From: Lysobacterales bacterium
Lineage (GTDB): Bacteria > Pseudomonadota > Gammaproteobacteria > Xanthomonadales > Ahniellaceae
Length of the DNA stretch: 64,000 nucleotides
Reading direction: 5' to 3'
NCBI GenBank assembly: GCA_016703225.1
Contig: JADJCM010000010.1
Location: 220,734 to 284,733 of the forward strand
A program made the translations under genes and the position numbers. Within the stretch, counting starts at the first letter, position 1, and each line of letters opens with the position of its first letter. Below are positions 27,351 to 36,137 of this stretch, one piece after another. A model generated the notes under the pieces. It did no database searches. It was not told the origin of the DNA and was given only the letters and a program-made list of their open reading frames with translations.

Positions 27351-28508
27351 ATGTCCGAACCCGAATCCACCCCCAGCACCTTCAAGCCCAAGAAGTCCGT
27401 CGCGCTGTCCGGCGTGGCGGCGGGAAACACCGCGATTTGCACGGTTGGCCGGTCCGGCAATGACCTGCATTACCGCGGCTACGACATCAAGGATCTGGCC
27501 GAGCAGGCCACGTTCGAGGAGGTGGCGCATCTGCTGGTGCACGAGCACCTGCCGACGCGCGACGAGCTGGCGCATTACAGGGCCAAGCTGAAGCGGCTGC
27601 GCGGCTTGCCGCCGCAGGTGCAGGACGCGCTCGAGCTGCTGCCGGCGAACACGCATCCGATGGATGTGATGCGCACCGGTTGCTCGGTGCTCGGCACGGT
27701 GTTGCCGGAGAAGGAAGCGCACCCGGTCAACGAGGCGCGCGACATCGCCGACCGGTTGATGGCGAGCTTCGGGTCGATGCTGCTCTACTGGTACCACTAC
27801 AGCCACCACGGCCGCCGCATCGACACCGAGACCGACGACGACTCGATCGCCGCGCACTTCCTGCACCTGTTGCACGGCGCGCCGGCCAGCGAGCTGCACG
27901 CGCGCGCGCTCGACCAGTCGCTGGTGCTGTATGCCGAGCATGAGTTCAACGCCAGCACCTTCGCCGCGCGCGTGATCGCCGGCACCGGGTCGGACATGTA
28001 TTCAGCGGTCACCGGAGCGATCGGCGCGCTGCGCGGGCCGAAACACGGCGGCGCAAACGAGGTCGCGATGGACATCATCGCCCGCTACCGCTCCGCGAAC
28101 GAGGCCGAGGTCGATATCCGTGCGCGCATGGAGCGCAAGGAAATCATCATCGGCTTCGGTCACCCGGTGTACACCATCGGTGACCCGCGCAACCCGATCA
28201 TCAAGTCGATCAGCAAGCGACTGTGCGAAGCCGGCGACAACCGTCGCCTGTTCGAGGTGAGCGAGCGCATCGAGACGCTGATGTGGGACCTGAAGAAGAT
28301 GTTCCCGAACCTCGACTGGTACAGCGCGTCGAGCTACCACATGATGGGTGTGCCCACGCCGATGTTCACGCCGCTGTTCGTGATGGCGCGCACCTCCGGC
28401 TGGAGCGCGCACGTGATCGAGCAGCGCATCGACGGCAAGATCATCCGCCCGAACGCGAACTACATCGGCCCGGACGACCGCGACTACGTGGCCATCGACC
28501 GGCGCTGA
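27351..28508 (+). CDS. prpC: 2-methylcitrate synthase
   Basis: The 385-residue enzyme condenses propionyl-CoA with oxaloacetate. Citrate-synthase motifs are [41 protein letters not shown] with the active-site His, [15 protein letters not shown], and [15 protein letters not shown]; the [13 protein letters not shown] N-terminus marks the PrpC branch. No prpD or acnD is in the window. Stop at 28508 is followed by a hairpin terminator. Confidence 0.94.
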   Translation: MSEPESTPSTFKPKKSVALSGVAAGNTAICTVGRSGNDLHYRGYDIKDLAEQATFEEVAHLLVHEHLPTRDELAHYRAKLKRLRGLPPQVQDALELLPANTHPMDVMRTGCSVLGTVLPEKEAHPVNEARDIADRLMASFGSMLLYWYHYSHHGRRIDTETDDDSIAAHFLHLLHGAPASELHARALDQSLVLYAEHEFNASTFAARVIAGTGSDMYSAVTGAIGALRGPKHGGANEVAMDIIARYRSANEAEVDIRARMERKEIIIGFGHPVYTIGDPRNPIIKSISKRLCEAGDNRRLFEVSERIETLMWDLKKMFPNLDWYSASSYHMMGVPTPMFTPLFVMARTSGWSAHVIEQRIDGKIIRPNANYIGPDDRDYVAIDRR

Positions 28509-28535
28509 TCGCCGTTACAGCGGCGGCTCCCAAAG

Positions 28536-28565
28536 CAATCCGTGCCCGACCATCGGCACGGGTTG
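28536..28565 (+). terminator. Probable terminator after prpC
   Basis: An 11-base-pair stem (CAATCCGTGCC with GGCACGGGTTG, one G-T pair) closes an eight-base loop and is followed by a short T-rich run (TTTGCTTC). It lies 27 bases behind the prpC stop. Confidence 0.6.
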
Positions 28566-28613
28566 TTTGCTTCTGCGCTCGCCAAAATCGCCGTAACGGA
28601 TGGGAGCAGGTTG

Positions 28614-29411
28614 ATGCGTGCCTTCGCGATGTTCACGATGTTGCTGCTGGCCAACGGCGCGCATGCGAGCGATCTTGATGCCTTGGTCGCCGCCGAACGT
28701 GCATTCGCCGCAAGCTCGCCAAAGCTCGGGGTCAAGGCGGCATTCCTTGGCGTGCTGGCCGATGACGCGATCGTGTTCCGTCCCGGCGCGACCCATGCGC
28801 GCACCTGGTACGCCGGTCGCCCCGACACGGCTCCGTTCCGGCTGGAATGGGCTCCGGCCGCGGCCGAGGCGGCGGATGATCTGGGCTACACCTTCGGACC
28901 CTACCGGCTGACCCCGATCGGGGCCGATGGCAGCGACGGCGCGCCCGCGGGCGGCCAGTTCTTCTCGGTCTGGGTGCTGCGCGAGGGCCGCTGGCGGCTG
29001 TTGCTCGACAACGGCATCGAGCACGCGCTGCAGGAATTGCCGGGCGAGGCGAAGGATCGCGCGGCCGGTACGCGCGCCGTCGAAGGCGGCGACGAAGCCG
29101 CATTGCGCAGCGCAGACGACCAGTTGAACGCGCTGCGCGCCACGACCTTCGACCTCGCGGCCTGGCGTGCCCTGTCGGCTGCGGACGCGATCGAGCTGCG
29201 CTCTGGCCAACCGCCACGCGCCGCCGTCGACCTCCGCGACTCGGCACCGATGCGCGCCCGCGCCGAACGCGTCCTGCTTCGCCGCTCCGGCGACGGCCGC
29301 CTCGCAGCAACCGCCGGCGTCACCACCGGCGACCGGCCGCAGTCCTACCAACGCGTCTGGCGCCACCAATCCGAAGGCTGGCGCCTGGTGGTGGATCAGG
29401 TCGGGGACTAG
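28614..29411 (+). CDS. Secreted DUF4440/SnoaL-like protein
   Basis: The 265-residue product has a short signal (FAMFTMLLLANGAHA), then two blocks with the NTF2-like pattern: LVAAERAFAASSPKLGVKAAF with DDAIVFRPG, and a second stretch starting near ALRSADDQLNALR and ending in RVWRHQSEGWRLVVDQ. The tail motif W-x-x-x-x-EGWRLVVD is typical of DUF4440 proteins. Function is unknown. GGGAGCAGG precedes the ATG. Confidence 0.6.
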   Translation: MRAFAMFTMLLLANGAHASDLDALVAAERAFAASSPKLGVKAAFLGVLADDAIVFRPGATHARTWYAGRPDTAPFRLEWAPAAAEAADDLGYTFGPYRLTPIGADGSDGAPAGGQFFSVWVLREGRWRLLLDNGIEHALQELPGEAKDRAAGTRAVEGGDEAALRSADDQLNALRATTFDLAAWRALSAADAIELRSGQPPRAAVDLRDSAPMRARAERVLLRRSGDGRLAATAGVTTGDRPQSYQRVWRHQSEGWRLVVDQVGD

Positions 29412-29455
29412 CGCGGACGTCAGGTCCTATCATCGCGACAGCCGGGGAGCAGGGC

Positions 29456-30268
29456 ATGGCGAGCAAACAACGCGAGATCCGCTATATCGACATCACCGCA
29501 GCCATGCGCGCGCGATTCACGGGGTGCGCGCCGGGTGCGCTTGGGCGGCGCTCGAATGGGCGCTTGCTCGGGTTGACGCTGGCGATGCTGCAGTGGCTGC
29601 TGATCGGCGGCATCGGTCTGCTGGGGGTCTACGTGTGGCAGTGGTCCGCGGTCAAGCTGCTGCTGGTATGGCTCGCCGGGATCGCGGTCGGCATCGTGGT
29701 CGACCTCGCCAAATGGCTGTTCGCGCGCGCGCGCCTGGTCCGGCAACTGCAGACCTTCAGCGACGACCAGTTCGTCTGGCACATGGTGGCGGCGATGCAG
29801 CACGGGGAGCAGCGGCTGCGCGAGGAGGCGGTGCATGTCCACCGTCCTGGCGTCGGCATCGCCTTCGATCTGGGTTTCGGCGCACTGGCAACGTTGTTGT
29901 TCGCGCTCTGGTTCCGACACCAAGGCATCGACGTGCTGGCCGCGGTACAAGGCGACGTCGCGCTGCAGCGGACGCTGATGGCGGTGGTCGCGGCCCCGCT
30001 GCTCGGCCTGCTGTCCGCGCTGGCGACGCTCGGCGCCTCGCGTGATGCCGAAATCGACTATCAGGCCGGCGGGCGCGGGCTTGGTCTGCTGATCGTGACC
30101 TTCGCGCTGATGTTCTTCGGCGACATGAAGGACGGTGTCGACAATCTGGTCGTCTTCATCAACGGCGCCACCCTTGCGGTCGGCCTGCTGTCGCTGTTCG
30201 GACTGTGGCTGATGTGGCGCGAGCGCGAATGGCTGGCGAAGCATTTGGCCGCAAAAGCGTCCGGATAA
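29456..30268 (+). CDS. Unrecognised multi-pass membrane protein
   Basis: The 270-residue protein has about six hydrophobic segments, including LGLTLAMLQWLLIGGIGLLG, LLLVWLAGIAVGIVVDL, LGFGALATLLFALWF and LGLLIVTFALMFF, with a charged loop around residues 85-120 (LVRQLQTFSDDQFVWHMV). No family is assigned. Its last codons (GCG TCC GGA TAA) lie inside the first REP-like unit, so the C-terminus may have been shaped by that element. Confidence 0.65.
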   Translation: MASKQREIRYIDITAAMRARFTGCAPGALGRRSNGRLLGLTLAMLQWLLIGGIGLLGVYVWQWSAVKLLLVWLAGIAVGIVVDLAKWLFARARLVRQLQTFSDDQFVWHMVAAMQHGEQRLREEAVHVHRPGVGIAFDLGFGALATLLFALWFRHQGIDVLAAVQGDVALQRTLMAVVAAPLLGLLSALATLGASRDAEIDYQAGGRGLGLLIVTFALMFFGDMKDGVDNLVVFINGATLAVGLLSLFGLWLMWREREWLAKHLAAKASG

Positions 30269-30363
30269 ATCCGGACCCACAAAGCACCTTCTGAAGCCGG
30301 ACCCACAAGGAATCTGATGTGGGTTCGGCTTGATCTTGTGTGGGTTCGGCTTTAGCCGAACGC
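30257..30363. repeat. REP-like cluster, first locus
   Basis: The gap between the convergent genes at 29456 and 30378 is made of palindromic units. The left unit is GCGTCCGGATAAATCCGGACCCAC (shown as 30257-30280), the right one is its inverse at 30339-30363 with the core TTCGGCTTTAGCCGAA. Partial units (GAAGCCGGACCCAC and GTGGGTTCGGCTT) lie between. The same head-to-head design occurs at 41316-41380. These are likely REP/BIME-type repeats. Confidence 0.75.
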
Positions 30364-30377
30364 TCCAAGCGCAAACC

Positions 30378-31865
30378 TCACCAGGTGTATCGGACCGAGT
30401 AGCGGATCTTCTGCTCGCCATCGGCCGGGATGTTCACCACGAAGTCGATGGTGTTCGCGTCGCGCTTGTCGTGCTTCACGTTCTCGTCGGTGATCGCCCA
30501 TGTGCTCCAGCGATACAGGTATTCGCGTACGCGGATGGTCGCGGCTTCCTTCTTGCGGTTGCGCACGCTGATTTCGAAGGTCTCGTCGATGCGCTTGGCC
30601 GAGGTGTCGATCTTGTAGTCGAGTTGCTTGCGCTCGCCGACCACGTCGAAGGCTTCGCCGAGCTTGATGCGCAGCGTCTCATTGCGCGGCGTGTGCTTGA
30701 TCACATCCTCGCCGATGAACTCCAGGCTGCCGTCGCGGCTGGCCTGGTTCACGCGCACGCGTCCGGCGGGCAGCGGCAGGCCGAGGCCGTTCGCTTCCTT
30801 GTTCTCGAACTCGAGCCAGGCGCCGACCACGCCGCTGTTGGTCGAGCCATAGCCCTGGTCGCTGATCGGCGAGCCCCAGAAGCCGTAGGGCTGCGGCGAG
30901 GCGGTGAACACCAGTTCGCGCTTGCACTTCATGCCGACCGCCGACGGGAACAGCTCCAGCTGCTTGGTCGAGTTGTTCGGCAGTTCGGTGCGGCGTCCCA
31001 GCGTGTACAGGTGATATTCGAACAGTTCCGATTCCTGGAAGCCGGGTGCAGCCGCCTCGGCGACCATGCTGCGCTTGGCCATGCCGAGTGCCATCGGTGC
31101 GGGTGCTGCCGGTGCCCGGTTCACTTCGCCGGCGACCAGTTTCAGCTGCGCATTCGGATAGCTGGCGCCGCTCTGGTTGACCACGGTGACCCAGGCCGCG
31201 AGGTCCATGCTGCAGGCATTCGCATCACCCTTGAGGATCACGTTGTAGTCGCTCCACCAGGTCATGCCCTGTGTCTGATACGAGACTTGGGCATCGTGCT
31301 TGCCGCCGCGCTTGGCATCGACCAGCCAGACCAGGGTCGGCTTGGTGATCAGGCCGCCGGGCAGGGACGGGAACGCGATGTTCGCGTAGTGGCTGAGTGT
31401 CTGCACTTCGCCGTTCGGCTGCATCAGGATCAGCCCGCCGGTGGCCGAGAGCAGCTTGCCGGTGACGTTCTCGACCTTGTCGCCGCGGATCTGGTCGACG
31501 CTGATGGTCTGGCCGATATAACGGTTCAGCAATTTCTGTCCGTCGACCAGGTCGAACTGGTAGTTCTGCTCGATCACGCGCGTGCCTTGCGGGTCGGTGA
31601 TCGACGCGAAGCTGACCGTGGTCGGGTCGATGCGCGTGGCGACGTCCGAGAAGCGCACTTCGCCCATGCCATTTGGCAGTGCCAGTTCGCGGCGGTCGCG
31701 CACCAGCGCGTAGCCGGGCAGTTGCAGGCCGTAGTTCGCGAGCTGCTCGGAGGTGAGCGCGCCGGGCGCAGCGGAGGAATAGACCGTGAGTGAGAAATCC
31801 GGTTCGGAGGCGGCAGCGGTGGACATGGCGAGGGCGACTCCGGTGGCGATGAGGGTGCGGCGCAT
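30378..31865 (-). CDS. DUF4139-domain protein, periplasmic or secreted
   Basis: The 495-residue product has a signal peptide (RRTLIATGVALAMSTAAA) and a beta-rich body. QNYQFDLVDGQKLLNRYIGQ is followed by the DUF4139 region with LVWLVDAKRGGKHDAQVSYQ, MTWWSDYNVIL and ends with the strand pair REYLYRWSTW and KIRYSVRYTW. DUF4139 proteins are beta-structured surface or periplasmic proteins of unknown role. AGGAG precedes ATG 31865. Confidence 0.82.
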   Translation of the reverse strand: MRRTLIATGVALAMSTAAASEPDFSLTVYSSAAPGALTSEQLANYGLQLPGYALVRDRRELALPNGMGEVRFSDVATRIDPTTVSFASITDPQGTRVIEQNYQFDLVDGQKLLNRYIGQTISVDQIRGDKVENVTGKLLSATGGLILMQPNGEVQTLSHYANIAFPSLPGGLITKPTLVWLVDAKRGGKHDAQVSYQTQGMTWWSDYNVILKGDANACSMDLAAWVTVVNQSGASYPNAQLKLVAGEVNRAPAAPAPMALGMAKRSMVAEAAAPGFQESELFEYHLYTLGRRTELPNNSTKQLELFPSAVGMKCKRELVFTASPQPYGFWGSPISDQGYGSTNSGVVGAWLEFENKEANGLGLPLPAGRVRVNQASRDGSLEFIGEDVIKHTPRNETLRIKLGEAFDVVGERKQLDYKIDTSAKRIDETFEISVRNRKKEAATIRVREYLYRWSTWAITDENVKHDKRDANTIDFVVNIPADGEQKIRYSVRYTW

Positions 31866-31926
31866 GGCAGTTCTCCTGACAGTGGTGAAAGCGTAGCCGG
31901 GAAACGGCACAGGCACCGCGCCGGGG

Positions 31927-34008
31927 TTATTTCAACCGCTCCCACAGGAACACGTAGCCGATCGCATCCATGAACGCGGCCTGCTGGTTGTTGGTCGAGC
32001 CGCCGTGTCCGCCTTCGATGTTCTCGTAGTAGGTCACGTTCTTGCCCAGATCCAGCAGCTTCGCCGCCATCTTGCGCGCGTGGCCGGGATGCACGCGGTC
32101 GTCGCGGGTCGAGGTGGTGAACAGGATCGGCGGATAGGTCTTCGCCGGGTCGATGTTCTGATAGGGCGAGTACTTCGAGATGAACGCCCATTCCTCGGGC
32201 AGGTCCGGATTGCCGTATTCGCCCATCCAGCTCGCGCCCGCGAGCAGCGTGTTGTAGCGACGCATGTCGAGCAGCGGCACTTCGCACAGCACTGCGCCCC
32301 ACAGGTCCGGGCGTTGCGTGTACATCACGCCCATCAGCAGGCCGCCGTTGCTGCCACCCTGGATGCCGAGGTGCGCGGTCGAGGTGATCTTGCGCGCGAT
32401 CAAGTCTTCACCGATGGCGATGAAGTCGTCGTAGGCGTTCTGCCGCTTCGACTTCAGCGCCGCCTGGTGCCACTTCGGGCCGAATTCGCCGCCGCCGCGG
32501 ATGTTGGCCAGCACGAAGGCGCCACCGCGCTCCAGCCAGCCGGCGCCGGCTGCGGCGTAGTAGGCCGGGGTCTCGGAGACCTCGAAACCACCGTAGCCGT
32601 AGAGCAGGGTCGGAATCTTGCCGTCGCGCGCTCGCGCCTTGGGCAGCACCAGGAAGTAGGGCACGCGCGTGCCGTCCTTCGACCGCGCCTCGTGCTGCTC
32701 GACCACCAGTCCCTCGGAGCGGAAGTGTTCCTTCTGGCGTTTCAGGAGTTCATGCCTGCGCTTGCCAACGGCCCCGAGCGAAAGCGTGGTCGGGGTCAGG
32801 AAGTCGGTGGCGGTCATGAAGTAGTCGTCGCTGTGCTCGGGGTCGATGCCGCTCAGGCTGACCTCGGCATTTGCGGGCACGGTGACCGACTGGCGCTCCC
32901 ATTTCGTGCCCTTCCGCTGCATCGCTTCAGGGCGTCCGCGGACGTTGTCGAGGATGTTCAGCAGGACAGCATTGCGCGTCGTCGAGTAGCCGGCCAGCGA
33001 CCGTATCTCGGTCGGCTTGAACAGCACGCTAAAAGCGTCCTTCCCGGCATAGAGATCGTCGATCCGGATCGCCAGCAGACTGCCGGCGGTGAACGCCTGC
33101 TTGCCCGGTTTCCAGTCGCTGCGCAGGGTGATCAGCGCCTGGTCTTGGAAAAAGCCGACATCGGCATCGTCCGGCTTGGGCAGCTTCACCAGTTGGCCAT
33201 CGCGCAACAGATGCGTCTCGTTCTCGAAGAACGAGGGCACGCGGGTCACGCCATCGTGGCGAAAACCGCTGCTGTAGGCGCTGAAGCCGAACGCGTACAC
33301 GTCCGCGGGCTTTCCCTCGAAGATGCGCGGCGCGTCCTTCCACGGCGTGCCGCGCTTCCATTCGTGCACGGTACGCGGGTAGCCGGATTCGGTCATCGAG
33401 CCATTGCCGAAGTCGGTGCCCAGGTACAGCGTGTCGCGGTCCTTCCAGCCGAGCGCCGATTTTGCTTCGGGCAGCACGAAGCCGTCCTTGACGAACTCGC
33501 GCGTGCCGAGGTCGAACTCGCGTATTTCGACGGCATCGCCGCCGCCGCGCGACAGCGAGAGCAGGCAACGGTCCTGCGCCGGCTCGATGCAGTCGGCGCC
33601 CTTCCATACCCAGTTCGCCTGCTCCGCGCTGTTGAGCGCGTCCAGATCGAGCACCGTCTCCCACTTCGGCTCGGCCTTGCGGTACTCGGCCAACGTGGTG
33701 CGCCGCCAGATGCCGCGCACGTGCTGCTCGTCCTTCCAGAAGTTGTAGAAGTGCTCGCCGAGCTTGCGCACGTAGGGAATGCGGTCGCTGGCGTTGTTGA
33801 TCGCGAGCAGGCGCTCGTACAACGGCTTGAACGAGAGATCGGCTTCCAGCGCCTTCTGGCTCTCCGCGTTGCGCGCCCTGACCCAGTCGAGCGACTTGGT
33901 GCCCTCGACGTCCTCCAGCCAGAGATACGGATCCTCGTCCACCGCGTGCGTTGTCATCGGGATGCCTGTCAGCAGGGCCAAAGCGAGTAGGGGTTTCGTC
34001 AAGGTCAT
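31927..34008 (-). CDS. S9A-family prolyl oligopeptidase, exported
   Basis: The 693-residue enzyme has an N-terminal signal (LLALALLTGIPMTTHAVD), then a seven-bladed propeller (starting DEDPYLWLEDVEG) and a C-terminal alpha/beta-hydrolase domain. The catalytic triad is readable: Ser in QGGSNGGLLMG, Asp in STRDDRVHPGHA and His in EGGHGGSTN. It cleaves short peptides after proline in the periplasm, as inferred for the family. ATG 34008 follows GAGGAC. Confidence 0.93.
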   Translation of the reverse strand: MTLTKPLLALALLTGIPMTTHAVDEDPYLWLEDVEGTKSLDWVRARNAESQKALEADLSFKPLYERLLAINNASDRIPYVRKLGEHFYNFWKDEQHVRGIWRRTTLAEYRKAEPKWETVLDLDALNSAEQANWVWKGADCIEPAQDRCLLSLSRGGGDAVEIREFDLGTREFVKDGFVLPEAKSALGWKDRDTLYLGTDFGNGSMTESGYPRTVHEWKRGTPWKDAPRIFEGKPADVYAFGFSAYSSGFRHDGVTRVPSFFENETHLLRDGQLVKLPKPDDADVGFFQDQALITLRSDWKPGKQAFTAGSLLAIRIDDLYAGKDAFSVLFKPTEIRSLAGYSTTRNAVLLNILDNVRGRPEAMQRKGTKWERQSVTVPANAEVSLSGIDPEHSDDYFMTATDFLTPTTLSLGAVGKRRHELLKRQKEHFRSEGLVVEQHEARSKDGTRVPYFLVLPKARARDGKIPTLLYGYGGFEVSETPAYYAAAGAGWLERGGAFVLANIRGGGEFGPKWHQAALKSKRQNAYDDFIAIGEDLIARKITSTAHLGIQGGSNGGLLMGVMYTQRPDLWGAVLCEVPLLDMRRYNTLLAGASWMGEYGNPDLPEEWAFISKYSPYQNIDPAKTYPPILFTTSTRDDRVHPGHARKMAAKLLDLGKNVTYYENIEGGHGGSTNNQQAAFMDAIGYVFLWERLK

Positions 34009-34036
34009 GGTGTCCTCAGGTCTCTGTCGGATTGCG

Positions 34037-34100
34037 TGGTAGCGCTCAGGTTCGGCGGCGGGCCGCGCAGTCGGCCGTCCGCCGCAACCGGTTGTTAGGT
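34037..34100 (-). other. Possible integron attC remnant
   Basis: Read on the minus strand it starts with ACCTAAC, an exact RYYYAAC, and continues into an imperfect inverted repeat (GGTTGCGGCGG ... CCGCCGAACC) of about 50 bases with a GGCC-rich centre. The far end (GCGCTACC) has lost the GTTRRRY core. It lies 27 bases behind the stop of a reductase remnant, where an attC of a gene cassette would be. Low confidence. Confidence 0.35.
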
Positions 34101-34127
34101 GGGACACGGTGGTCACCGTGCACGAAC

Positions 34128-34475
34128 CTATCGGCAAACCTGCGCGCCCGTGCTGGCTTTGGCTGTCGACTCCAGCGCGAAGGGTAGTGTCTTTCCGTTC
34201 TCAGCGAAGATCGTTTTTCCGCCCCCGAGAACGATCGGTTCGATCGTGAGCAGCAACTCATCAACAAGATCAGCGGCGAGCAGCGATCTGACCATGGTCG
34301 CGCTGCCATAGAAGTAGATGTAGCCACCCGGCCGCGCGCGCAGTTCAGATACCGTCCTCAAGAAGTCGGCACCATGAATGATCGTGGTTGGGTTATATAT
34401 CGCATCGTTCGCCGTGAGGGTATCTGACACCACGAATTTCTGGACGCTTTTGATCCAATCGGTGAATGGATCTCC
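34128..34475 (-). pseudogene. Truncated RibD_C/dihydrofolate-reductase-like protein
   Basis: About 115 codons match the C-terminal two-thirds of the RibD_C-type reductase family (DPFTDWIKSVQKFVVSDTL, GYIYFYGSATMVRSLLAADL, DELLLTIEPIVLGGGKTIF). The N-terminal NADPH-binding part (usual start RKLV, GRVTYE) is missing, and the end stops at GAQVCR, short of the usual YR tail. It overlaps nothing coherent upstream; the frame opens inside the membrane-protein gene. Such reductases are frequent integron cassettes. It is probably non-functional. Confidence 0.7.
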
Positions 34476-34485
34476 CGAGCGGCGG

Positions 34486-34902
34486 TTACGGTTGACCAGA
34501 ACGTGAACCGCCTTCGGTGCGTGGTGGCTGCACCCGACGTATGCGGCGAATGACGGTGATGACGGTGACGAGCACCGCGGGCAGGAGCAGCAGAGACAGA
34601 CTCGTGACCGCGCCGAGCGCCGCCCAGGCCCTCGCCTCGGAGCCACCGAAGCCATAGGTGTAGGCAGTCATCCCGACGTATGCACCACAGAGAAAAAGGC
34701 ATGGCGCTGATGGCCGGTAGCGCGTGGCGAAGAAGCCGGCCGGCACGGAAAGAACGAACTGATTCGCCAGGAGGCCCACGCCTGAATCGTATGGCTCGAA
34801 CCGGCCCGAGACGGCGAGTGCTGCCAGCCAGCTGAACATTCCAATCGCCATGCCACCTGCGAGGAACAGAAGTGGCCGAGAGGGTGGAGAGGTATGCGAC
34901 AT
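34486..34902 (-). CDS. Unrecognised small four-TM membrane protein
   Basis: The 138-residue product has four hydrophobic segments (LLFLAGGMAIGMFSWLAALA, ANQFVLSVPAGFFA, CLFLCGAYVGMTAYTY, and LSLLLLPAVLVTVITV) and a basic C-terminus. No family is recognised. It ends a few bases before the reductase remnant; both could be cassette-borne. The start ATG at 34902 lies in an otherwise gene-free 194-base gap before phaE. Confidence 0.55.
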   Translation of the reverse strand: MSHTSPPSRPLLFLAGGMAIGMFSWLAALAVSGRFEPYDSGVGLLANQFVLSVPAGFFATRYRPSAPCLFLCGAYVGMTAYTYGFGGSEARAWAALGAVTSLSLLLLPAVLVTVITVIRRIRRVQPPRTEGGSRSGQP

Positions 34903-35096
34903 GGGGTGGCTCGGCGGGGGTGCGTGGATGATACGAGCAACTTCCTCAGCGGTCGGCTTGACACATGGCTAGAACTCGACCACTTGGATTGGACCACCTG
35001 TTCGGGATGGAAGCCCGAATACAGACGCGGGTGCTCTGTTGTTGCACCGCACCATGCGCAGGGCTAGCATGGCGACCTCATTCGGGAGGGGGCAAC

Positions 35097-36119
35097 ATGG
35101 CCAAGGCCGCGCAAGGTGGATTCAAGGACTGGGAGGCATTGCACCAGCAGTGGTGGAGTGCGGTTTCGGAGGGTGCGAACCGGTTCGTGCAGGGTGACTG
35201 GCGCGATGCCGGCAAGGCCTTTGGCGATCTGTTTGGCGGCAAGCTCGGGGATGACACCGACGCTGCCACCGAGCGCTTCATCCAGGGCACCAAGCAGTAT
35301 CTGGACTGGGTCGAGAAGTTCTCCGGGCAACTCGCCAACGGTTCCGGTTTTCCCAAGGACGCGGTGCAGTGGACGCAACTGTTCCAGGGCGCGATCGGCC
35401 CGATGGGCGAGACCCAGAATCCGTTGCGCGACCTGTTCGCGGCGATGGCCAGCCCGGATGCGCGCGGCTTCGAACAGATGTTTTCGGGCTGGACGAATCC
35501 CGCCGATCTGCTCAAGGGCGAAGTCCAGGGCCTGCTCGGCATGCCGACCTTCGGCTACACGCGCGAATCGCAGGAACGCCAGCAGCGGCTGATGGCCGCG
35601 GTTCTGCAGTACCAGGACGCGATGTCGGCCTACAACCGGCTGATGCTCGAAGCGAGCAAGCGCGCGGTCAGCAAGTTCCAGACGCTGCTCGCTGAGCGCG
35701 AGGAGCCGGGGCGGCAACTGAAGTCCTTGCGTCAGGTGTATGACCTCTGGGTGGATGCAGCCGAGGACGGCTACGCCGAGGTCGCACTCAGCCCCGAGTT
35801 CCGCAGCGCCTACGGTGATCTGGTCAACAAGCAGATGACGCTGCGCAGTCTGGTCCAGGGCGAAGTCGAACGCGCGACCGGCCAGTTCGGCATGCCGACG
35901 CGCACCGAGGTGAACTCGACCGCGCGGCGCATGCAGGAAATGCGCCGCGAGATGCGAACGCTGCAGGAACGCCTCGAAGCGCTGGAAGCCGGCCAATCCG
36001 TCGCGAAGCCGGCCGTGCAGTCGGCGCCGAAGGCAGTCAGCAAGACCGTCGCACGCAAGTCCACCCCCACATCGACCAAGCCTGCGGCCAAGAAAGCTGC
36101 GGCCCGTCGCTCGCGCTGA
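35097..36119 (+). CDS. phaE: Class III PHA synthase subunit PhaE
   Basis: The 340-residue protein is a PhaE subunit. Characteristic stretches are WEALHQQWWSAVSEGANRF, QYLDWVEKFS, GYTRESQERQQRLMAAVLQY and LYDLWVDAAEDGYAEVALSPEFRSAYGDLVN-type helices, with a coiled-coil (TARRMQEMRREMRTLQERLEALE) and a Lys/Ala/Ser-rich tail. PhaE is the non-catalytic partner of class III synthases. It is followed by phaC 18 bases on, so the two form one operon. GGGAGGGGG precedes the ATG. Confidence 0.9.
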   Translation: MAKAAQGGFKDWEALHQQWWSAVSEGANRFVQGDWRDAGKAFGDLFGGKLGDDTDAATERFIQGTKQYLDWVEKFSGQLANGSGFPKDAVQWTQLFQGAIGPMGETQNPLRDLFAAMASPDARGFEQMFSGWTNPADLLKGEVQGLLGMPTFGYTRESQERQQRLMAAVLQYQDAMSAYNRLMLEASKRAVSKFQTLLAEREEPGRQLKSLRQVYDLWVDAAEDGYAEVALSPEFRSAYGDLVNKQMTLRSLVQGEVERATGQFGMPTRTEVNSTARRMQEMRREMRTLQERLEALEAGQSVAKPAVQSAPKAVSKTVARKSTPTSTKPAAKKAAARRSR

Positions 36120-36137
36120 TCAGGGAGCTGAAACATC

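Noticed and set aside
32005..33990. 661-codon open frame opposite the prolyl oligopeptidase
   Set aside because: Antisense to a gene with full catalytic triad; no domain is visible in it.
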